Origin: Lentisphaerae bacterium WC36 | Lineage (GTDB): Bacteria > Verrucomicrobiota > Lentisphaeria > Victivallales > SZUA-371 | NCBI GenBank assembly: GCA_020683205.1 | Contig: CP085689.1 | Span: 1,612,001-1,676,000, forward strand | Length of the DNA: 64,000 bases | Direction of reading: 5' to 3' | Part shown: piece by piece, positions 57,971-64,000 of the stretch | Layout of the letters: every line of letters starts with the position of its first letter | How positions within the stretch are numbered: the first letter of the stretch is position 1 | Notes under the pieces: generated by a model | What the model was told of the DNA's origin: nothing | The model's database searches: none | Seen by the model: the letters and a program-made list of their open reading frames with translations, nothing else | Position numbers and translations under genes: made by a program

Positions 57971-59128
57971 TTAAGGTCGAATGGTACAACTAATTCGACC
58001 TTTTTCTTTCATTATATGTGGAGTTACAAGGTCCATAAGCTCTGTACGAGTTGCACAAGCATAGCCTATCCATCGATCAAGGTTATATTGTTCAATGACT
58101 TCAGATAATTTCAACTCATTGTAGCGACGCCGTGAAACATATCGTAAAACAATGATTGATGTTATAATAAATCCCAAATCTCGAACCATAGATTCTTTAA
58201 AATATGAGATTTTTTGTGCCATATCACGTCCATCTTCTATTAATTTCACTCCCCAGCCAAAATCAATTATAAACACATTGTACAAATCATCAAGCACCAT
58301 GACATTTTCATAATGACAATCACGATGAGCAATTTTTAAATTTTTATGCATTGCCCATAAAAAATTAAAAGTTGAAGTGAATAGCATTACTTCATCATAA
58401 TCACGCTTCTGGCGAGCAAATTTAATCATATTTAGACCTGGAAATTCAGGCATGATCAACTGTGAAGCTCTTGAAAATTGTCCTGATAACACTACTCCTG
58501 TTCCACCTGTTAACCTAAAATAAGGTTTTCCTAAATGTTCATAAACTTCACTAAAAAGTTCATTTTCTTTAATGATCTGTTCTCTAGTTGCACCCTCGTT
58601 ATGGATTTTTTTTACAACAATATTTTCTCCAGTAGCGCGATCTTGATAACGATTTACTTCGCCATAAACTCCACGCCCTAAAGTCTTTGCTTTTTCATAT
58701 TTTTTACCTTCTCCAACCACCACACTAGATTCTAAATCTTCACGCATTGTAGTTGAAATATAAGCTGTTTTTTCGTCAACGGCAGTTTCAAGAAATACAT
58801 CAAGCAATTCTCGTCCCATTCCGCCGGAACTTAAAACGGGGCGAAGCTGTTTAATACGCGCTATTTTTTGCGAATATGGAAACTGACTGTCAATGATTTC
58901 AAGCACCTCTCGCATTACGCGAATATTATTTGAAGTCTTTTGACGATTAAAAAATAATCTTCCGCTAGACAATGCTCCACGCCAACCAAATTTACCACCG
59001 CTAGGAGCACCCCAAGCTTCACGAATTTGAATATAGTTTAAAATAGCATTTCTAAACGCATTCAAAGGATAAAAATTAGTTAAAGCTTCTTCAGTATAAG
59101 CAGTTACATAGCTATTTCTAGGGCACAT
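57971..59128 (-). CDS. Eukaryotic-like Ser/Thr protein kinase 2
   Basis: A 385-residue kinase: glycine loop GRGVYGEV (151-158), VVKK (Lys 173/174), catalytic loop HRDCHYEN (268-275) and DFGWG (289-293). All core catalytic residues are present. A 140-residue N-terminal region contains GGKFGWRGAL. No signal peptide or membrane segment. A tandem paralogue follows. Such kinases in host-associated bacteria can act on host proteins or in stress signalling; the substrate is unknown. Confidence 0.8.
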   Translation of the reverse strand: MCPRNSYVTAYTEEALTNFYPLNAFRNAILNYIQIREAWGAPSGGKFGWRGALSSGRLFFNRQKTSNNIRVMREVLEIIDSQFPYSQKIARIKQLRPVLSSGGMGRELLDVFLETAVDEKTAYISTTMREDLESSVVVGEGKKYEKAKTLGRGVYGEVNRYQDRATGENIVVKKIHNEGATREQIIKENELFSEVYEHLGKPYFRLTGGTGVVLSGQFSRASQLIMPEFPGLNMIKFARQKRDYDEVMLFTSTFNFLWAMHKNLKIAHRDCHYENVMVLDDLYNVFIIDFGWGVKLIEDGRDMAQKISYFKESMVRDLGFIITSIIVLRYVSRRRYNELKLSEVIEQYNLDRWIGYACATRTELMDLVTPHIMKEKGRISCTIRP

Positions 59129-59176
59129 TCAGTTACTCCAGTTTTAATTTTATAAATGTTACGTCTTTAAAAATAT

Positions 59177-59206
59177 AGTATAATATTTAAGTGTTAATAT
59201 TGTCAA
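59177..59206 (-). promoter_or_regulatory. Sigma70-like promoter of kinase 2
   Basis: On the minus strand TTGACA (59201-59206), an 18-base spacer and TATACT (59177-59182) lie about 50 bases upstream of the kinase start. Confidence 0.65.
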
Positions 59207-59282
59207 TCGTTTGTAATTTTTTAATTGCATATTTATATTGTACTACCAAAACAAAAATAAAAATTATATTATAGGTAAAAAA

Positions 59283-59759
59283 ATGCTTGCAAAGTTAAAT
59301 TTAAAAAAGTTATTGAGCAGTTGGGTTCTATTAAGTACACTCGCAATTATTAACAATGGTTGCCAAACAACCGACCCTATTTCAGGAGATTTAACCCCCG
59401 TGGTTGAAAAACAAAATGCTGAAGAAAAACTCCAAAACTATTCGAAAAATGTTAATGAAATAGTTAATAGCGCTGTCACCTCTTTTTTAACAAAAGCTCC
59501 GTCATTTCTACCACAATACAGTGTTATTGAAAATTCATTTGCTACAGATTCGTCAATTAGAGCAATGTTAGGAAATCATTTTCAAAATCTAATAGAGGGA
59601 ACTCAGCTTTATAATTTTTCTCCAAAAAGTCAATTATATTTTAATCACTCAATAATCAAAAATAATTTTAATCAACCATGTTGGCAAATAAAGTTAGTGA
59701 ATAGAAAATCTAAGCAAATTTTATGGCAATATGAAAAAAATATTGTAGCAATTTATTAG
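59283..59759 (+). CDS. Lipoprotein of unknown function, 158 aa
   Basis: Starting at the ATG at 59283 (the longer frame to 59238 adds a polar tail before the signal). A basic N-region, hydrophobic core and lipobox INNGC give a lipoprotein signal (Cys about residue 27). The mature part has PVVEKQNAEEKLQNYSKNVN and ends QPCWQIKLVNRKSKQI. Resembles small lipoproteins of unknown function in Gram-negatives. Confidence 0.65.
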   Translation: MLAKLNLKKLLSSWVLLSTLAIINNGCQTTDPISGDLTPVVEKQNAEEKLQNYSKNVNEIVNSAVTSFLTKAPSFLPQYSVIENSFATDSSIRAMLGNHFQNLIEGTQLYNFSPKSQLYFNHSIIKNNFNQPCWQIKLVNRKSKQILWQYEKNIVAIY

Positions 59760-59967
59760 TTGTCTACGAGAAATTTAAGTAGTGAATTGCCGATTTTTAG
59801 CAATTTTTATATTTTTTTCTCTTAAATAATTTATTTTTTAAAAATAACCACTAGATTAAGTAGCAATATTTTAACTAGCCGTTTAAAATATTAATTAAAA
59901 GATATTGGGCAAAGAAAATTACTGACCCTCTATATATGAAAATAAACCAAGGAGTATAAACTAAATT

Positions 59968-61284
59968 ATGGCTGGAATATTTAAAGCATACGATATTCGT
60001 GGGATCTACCCAGAACAATTAAACTGCGAAATTGCCGAAAAGATTGGTAAAGCTTACACAGTATTTTCTGGAGCAAAAAAAGTGGTGATTGGTCGTGATA
60101 TGCGCCCACATTCAGAACCTTTATTTGAAGCATTAGCTAAAGGAATCACAAGCCAAGGCGCTGACGTAGTTAACTTAGGAATGTGTTCAACACCTCAATC
60201 ATATTTTGCAAATTCACACTTAGACGCTGATGGCAGCATTATTATCACAGCCTCACATAACCCTGGAGAGTGGAATGGATTCAAAATGTGCTTAAAAAAT
60301 GCGGTTCCAATCAGTGGCGCAACAGGTATTATGGATATTGAAGCGATGGTAGAAAAAAATGATTTCACTGACGCAAAAGTTTCAGGTACAATTTCTGAAT
60401 ATAATATTGTTCCAGATTATGCGAATTTCCTACGTGGATTTGCTAAAATGGATCGTAAGTTAAACGTTGTAGTTGACTATGCAAATGCAATGGGTATTCT
60501 AGAGATTGATGGTATAGAAGATTTATTCAATATCACTCCAATGTACAAAGAGTTAGATGGAACATTCCCTAACCATGATGCAAATCCATTAGAAGTTGAA
60601 ACTCTAGATGCAATTCGTGAAAAAGTTGTTGAAGTTGGTGCTGATTTTGGTGCGGCATTTGACGGTGATGCTGACCGTTGTGGATTTATTGACAACAAGG
60701 GTAATATTATTCCGATGGATTTATTCACAGCTTTAATCGCTCAAGATATTCTTTCTGAAGGTCCTGCAACAATTCTTTATGATTTACGTAGTAGTTGGGC
60801 AGTAAAAGAGTGTATCGAAGAAAATGGCGGAACAGCAGTAATGTCACGTGTTGGTCATGCGTTCATTAAGGAGCAAATGCGCGAATTAGGCGCAGTATTC
60901 GCTGGTGAGCTGAGTGGTCACTACTACTTCAAAGAAAATTCTACAGCAGAGTCTCAAGGTTTAGCATTAATAAAAATGGCTAACTTACTTTGCAAATCAA
61001 GTAAAACAGCTGAAGAGTTAGTTGCTCCGTTACGCAAATACTTCTTTAGTGGTGAGATTAACAGCAAAGTTGAAGATGTTGATCAAGTTTTAGCAACAAT
61101 TAAAGAGAAATATTCTGATGGTAATATGTTTGAATTAGACGGTATTTCAGTAGAATACAACGACTGGTGGTTAAACGTACGTGCGTCAAATACTGAGCCA
61201 GTTTTACGTTTAATTGTTGAAGGTAAAACACAAGAACTTATGGAAGAAAAACGCGATGAATTATTAAAAATTATTCGTGGCTAA
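59968..61284 (+). CDS. Phosphomannomutase/phosphoglucomutase
   Basis: A 438-residue alpha-D-phosphohexomutase of normal length. The phosphoserine loop TASHNPGEWNGFK (Ser 96), metal loop DGDADRCGF (about 232), sugar-binding GELSGHYYF (about 313) and phosphate-binding RASNTEPVLRL (about 405) are all present. It interconverts mannose-6-P/mannose-1-P or glucose phosphates, feeding surface polysaccharide. AAGGAGTATAAACTAA precedes the ATG. A terminator follows. Composition suggests a well-expressed core gene. Confidence 0.93.
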   Translation: MAGIFKAYDIRGIYPEQLNCEIAEKIGKAYTVFSGAKKVVIGRDMRPHSEPLFEALAKGITSQGADVVNLGMCSTPQSYFANSHLDADGSIIITASHNPGEWNGFKMCLKNAVPISGATGIMDIEAMVEKNDFTDAKVSGTISEYNIVPDYANFLRGFAKMDRKLNVVVDYANAMGILEIDGIEDLFNITPMYKELDGTFPNHDANPLEVETLDAIREKVVEVGADFGAAFDGDADRCGFIDNKGNIIPMDLFTALIAQDILSEGPATILYDLRSSWAVKECIEENGGTAVMSRVGHAFIKEQMRELGAVFAGELSGHYYFKENSTAESQGLALIKMANLLCKSSKTAEELVAPLRKYFFSGEINSKVEDVDQVLATIKEKYSDGNMFELDGISVEYNDWWLNVRASNTEPVLRLIVEGKTQELMEEKRDELLKIIRG

Positions 61285-61309
61285 ACTTTAAATTAAGTTT
61301 ATATGATAA

Positions 61310-61340
61310 AAAGCAAAGTTGATTTAACTTTGCTTTTTTT
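61310..61340 (+). terminator. Intrinsic terminator after phosphomannomutase
   Basis: AAAGCAAAGTT (61310-61320) pairs with AACTTTGCTTT (61326-61336) and continues T6. Strong rho-independent terminator. Confidence 0.85.
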
Positions 61341-61441
61341 ATGTTTAAATTTCTAAAAAAAATTACATTTTTATTATAAGTCCATAATTTATATGCTAAT
61401 TTATAACTCAAGGCTATTTTTAACATATATGAAGGTGAGCA

Positions 61442-63070
61442 ATGAGCGAAAAAAATTTAGACCACAGAACACAATCAAATAAATGTTTGCTTGGTCGCGA
61501 AGAATTTGCAGAGCGTATGGTAACATATTTAACTAACTCAAAAAATGGTGTTTATGCTCTCAATGCTCAATGAGGTACAGGTAAAACTTTTTTCATTGAA
61601 AAAACATTTTAAAAAAAATTACTATTGAGAGAAAAAAGTCCTTATTTTGATATTAAAAAAGAAATTAAAGAAAATGTTATTGATAAAAAAATAATGAAAG
61701 GACGTAAGAATATTGCTCCAGTTATCTATTTTAATGCATTCAAACACGATTTCTCTAGCGAACCATTTACTGCTATAGCTTATGAATTAATCAAAAAGTT
61801 TGAATCGATGCCAAAGAGCTTTAAGGATAAGTTCAACGCATCGTTACTTAATTTAAAAAACAATAGCGGTAAATTAATTAAATACACAGCAAATTCATTT
61901 TTTAAAGAATTTGGAGAAATACTTACTCAATTAGCAACAGGTAACCTTTATAAAGTTGGAGAACAAGCATTAAAGGATTGTGATGACAATAAGAATAAGA
62001 CAGCTATAGAGGAAGTAAAAGATTGGTTTCAAAATAGTGATGAATTACATTCTGTCATTGAATCTATTAGAGAATGTTTAAAAATTTTAACAGCAGAGCA
62101 AAAAATTTATTTTATTGTTGATGATTTAGACCGCTGTCGCCCAGATTTTGCGATTGAGTTGCTTGAAAAAATAAAACACATTTTTGAGGTTGATAACTTA
62201 ATATTTTTATTAACGACTGATTTAGAAAACTTAGGAAAATCGCTGAAAAATGTTTATGGGGAGATAACTCCTAAAGAATATTTTAGAAAATTTATCAACA
62301 TGACATTCACATTTCCAAAAGGTTCTACCAATATCAGCAAATTTCTAAGCCATTTCAGCAAAATAGAAATGTTTACTGATGGTTTCGGAGATTTTACTTT
62401 CAACCACGACTTTACAGCTCGTCAAATAATGCAAATTGAAAAGCGACTACAAATTTTAAATGCATTTGAGTTTCCAGTCCATTTTGATAATGACCATAGG
62501 GTTGAAGATAATAAAGAATTACTCAAAGAAGTATGTGACCATTATATTTATGATGTTTTAGGAAAAGAAAGGCTGCTCACAACGGCTTCAGAAAGAAAAT
62601 ATAAATTTTCATCAACAGGCATTAAGGACAATGCAATTAAAGCTATACATTATTTTGATTTTGAATTTAGTAAAGCTGGATATAATAATAAATCATTTTT
62701 AAATGCTTGCGATAATAATGATTTAAAAAAAATAATTGAACATATTGCGGCCTTGAGAGATTATAAATATACCGAAGATTACAAAAATAAAATAAATAAA
62801 AAATATATTGATTCTTATGATATTGAAAAATTTAATAAAGAAGGATTTGAGACTTTACAAATTTTTTTAACTAACGATATTCGTAAAAATTTTAACAATA
62901 ACGCAAACTACCATAATAAAATTCCAAATTTTAAAGATTTAATAAGCGAAAATATTCTGCCAGTATTGAGACAAGAATTTTATCAAAAGAATATTTCATA
63001 CTATTTTGATTTAGTATCAATACCTGAAGATGAACAAGATAATCATAAAGAGCTACTAAACAAAACATAA
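61442..63070 (+). pseudogene. KAP-type P-loop NTPase with two nonsense codons
   Basis: The frame begins at the ATG at 61442 (GAAGGTGAGCA upstream). At codon 44 a TGA interrupts the Walker A region YALNAQ[stop]GTGKTFFIE, where Trp is usual in KAP proteins; at codon 57 a TAA follows. The rest is intact: IYFNAFKHDFSSEPFTAIAY (the KAP signature), Walker B YFIVDDLDRCRPDFAIELLE and LLTTDLENL. KAP NTPases are linked to membrane-associated defence and other roles. Without suppression of the stops, no functional P-loop would be made. Confidence 0.75.
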
Positions 63071-63071
63071 A

Positions 63072-64000
63072 CTAAATTTCACTGCTGATTTTTGAGGCAG
63101 GATTAACACTTGTCCAAGATTGTGTTCCAAACCGTCCAATCTGAAGTCTAGCACAGACCAGCATATACCCCTCATGAATAACATCAAATGAATTTTCTGG
63201 ACCTAATCTAAAAGAATCCTCTGCATGAGGCTGGGGCTGAAAATATCCTAAATCAACTAGTGCTTGACGAACTGGGATAGTATTAGTTACAAGCGCTAAA
63301 TTGACATCTGCAGTATCATGAATCGCTTTTTTAGTAACTTTTTTAAATTCTGCCTTTGCATCTGCTTGACTATTATTTAATTCAAAAAATTTCTTTGGTA
63401 ATTCTTGATATTTTGCGGTTCGATAATTTTTCATAACATCTGGAACATTATTTTTACCCATTGCAAGCAAACAACGACGTTGATAATCAATAATTAATTT
63501 CATCACATAGTGCTTTAGCTTCCCACAATAAATTATTTCACTATCAGTTAAGTCTTGGGTATAAACATCGCGTTGATAATATTTTTTCCCTTCGGCAATG
63601 TAATGTTTGACTTGTTCCTCAACACTAGTAGAAAATGGTTGAAAAAATTTAAAAGGATCCTTTAAATAATTAAAAATCGCAAATAAATTTACAGTAGGAG
63701 CAAAAGGAACAGTTTTACGCATCTTATGTCTCAGTTTCATTCTTTGCCATAGATTTTTTATCATTGACAACGATGGAGCCTTCGACCACGAAATTCCTAG
63801 AAACATACCGCCATATTTATAACAGGCCTGCATTCTAGCTAAATCCGAAACAAATGAATATTCCTTATGAGCTAAAAAGGAGAGATAAAAGTTATATAAT
63901 GGATCATGTACATCAAAAAGCTCATCGATGTTCTTGAACTGAACTTTGGGAATTTTAACTAAACCACTTAATAAATCTTTTCTATCTGTCCAAATATAAT
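63072..64000 (-). CDS. Unknown protein running off the right edge
   Basis: The frame is open from 63072 to the window end (the Met at 63833 is internal), so the start is outside. The visible 309 residues include FYLSFLAHKEYSFVSDLARM, a Trp/Lys-rich central part and a C-terminal SVEEQVKHYIAEGKKYYQRD. No family recognised. It ends two bases after the KAP-like gene on the opposite strand. Confidence 0.6.
   Translation of the reverse strand, partial: YIWTDRKDLLSGLVKIPKVQFKNIDELFDVHDPLYNFYLSFLAHKEYSFVSDLARMQACYKYGGMFLGISWSKAPSLSMIKNLWQRMKLRHKMRKTVPFAPTVNLFAIFNYLKDPFKFFQPFSTSVEEQVKHYIAEGKKYYQRDVYTQDLTDSEIIYCGKLKHYVMKLIIDYQRRCLLAMGKNNVPDVMKNYRTAKYQELPKKFFELNNSQADAKAEFKKVTKKAIHDTADVNLALVTNTIPVRQALVDLGYFQPQPHAEDSFRLGPENSFDVIHEGYMLVCARLQIGRFGTQSWTSVNPASKISSEI

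Noticed and set aside
45955-63070. Alternative genetic code with TGA as Trp
   Set aside because: Many phage and chromosomal genes end in TGA, including one just before a terminator at 50588, so TGA is a normal stop; the two TGA-for-Trp sites are treated as mutations.

Overview
The window is AT-rich and dense with mobile DNA. About the first 43 kb is two prophages joined tail to tail in opposite orientations. The next 6 kb is degraded mobile-element and immunity-associated DNA ending at a tRNA attachment site. From about 49 kb to the right edge it is chromosomal. Lipoproteins, an ExbD remnant and a phosphomannomutase point to a Gram-negative-type, low-GC bacterium. Eukaryotic-like kinases and many genes with fresh nonsense mutations would suit a host-associated lineage under relaxed selection. 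The sequence alone does not fix the phylum.

PROPHAGE 1 (+ strand, left edge to about 14337). It opens inside a primase-helicase gene. A tightly coupled early operon follows: nucleotide-pyrophosphohydrolase-like protein, YopX-like protein, PAPS-reductase-like PP-loop enzyme, a complete C5-cytosine methyltransferase and many very small proteins. Then come a Cys-cluster/HTH regulator and a small terminase. Where the large terminase and portal should be there are instead two minus-strand genes (8898-11723), one with a PD-(D/E)XK-nuclease-like C-terminal segment. Scaffold, major capsid and one head gene then resume. This is either a defective prophage carrying cargo or a satellite-like element.

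PROPHAGE 2 (- strand, about 14327 to 42500). Read right to left: divergent Cro/CI-like switch, small accessory genes, a sliding clamp (DnaN), replication initiator, DnaC-like loader, an accessory operon sharing near-identical genes with prophage 1, a minimal tyrosine recombinase, a terminator, regulators, lambda-type small and large terminases, gpW-like joiner, portal, ClpP-type protease/scaffold, major capsid, connectors, tail tube, tail chaperones with a -1 frameshift signal, tape measure and a beta-helix spike. No lysis gene is recognisable.

FLANK (42.5-49.0 kb): a CI-like repressor, a multibranched structured RNA (43160-43302), two paralogous zinc-ribbon/membrane proteins each preceded by the same 63-bp repeat, a decayed ArdC-like antirestriction gene, and the 3' half of a tRNA-Arg(CCG) at 48941-48985 that looks like the distal attachment site of an element lying to its left.

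CHROMOSOMAL PART (49-64 kb): integrase and exbD remnants, lipoproteins, a thioredoxin/NHL-repeat secreted protein, an ArsR regulator, a 749-residue protein of unknown function with an Arg/Ser-rich segment, a DUF318 permease, two paralogous eukaryotic-like kinases (one interrupted by a stop), phosphomannomutase, a KAP-type NTPase with two stops, and an unknown protein running off the right edge.
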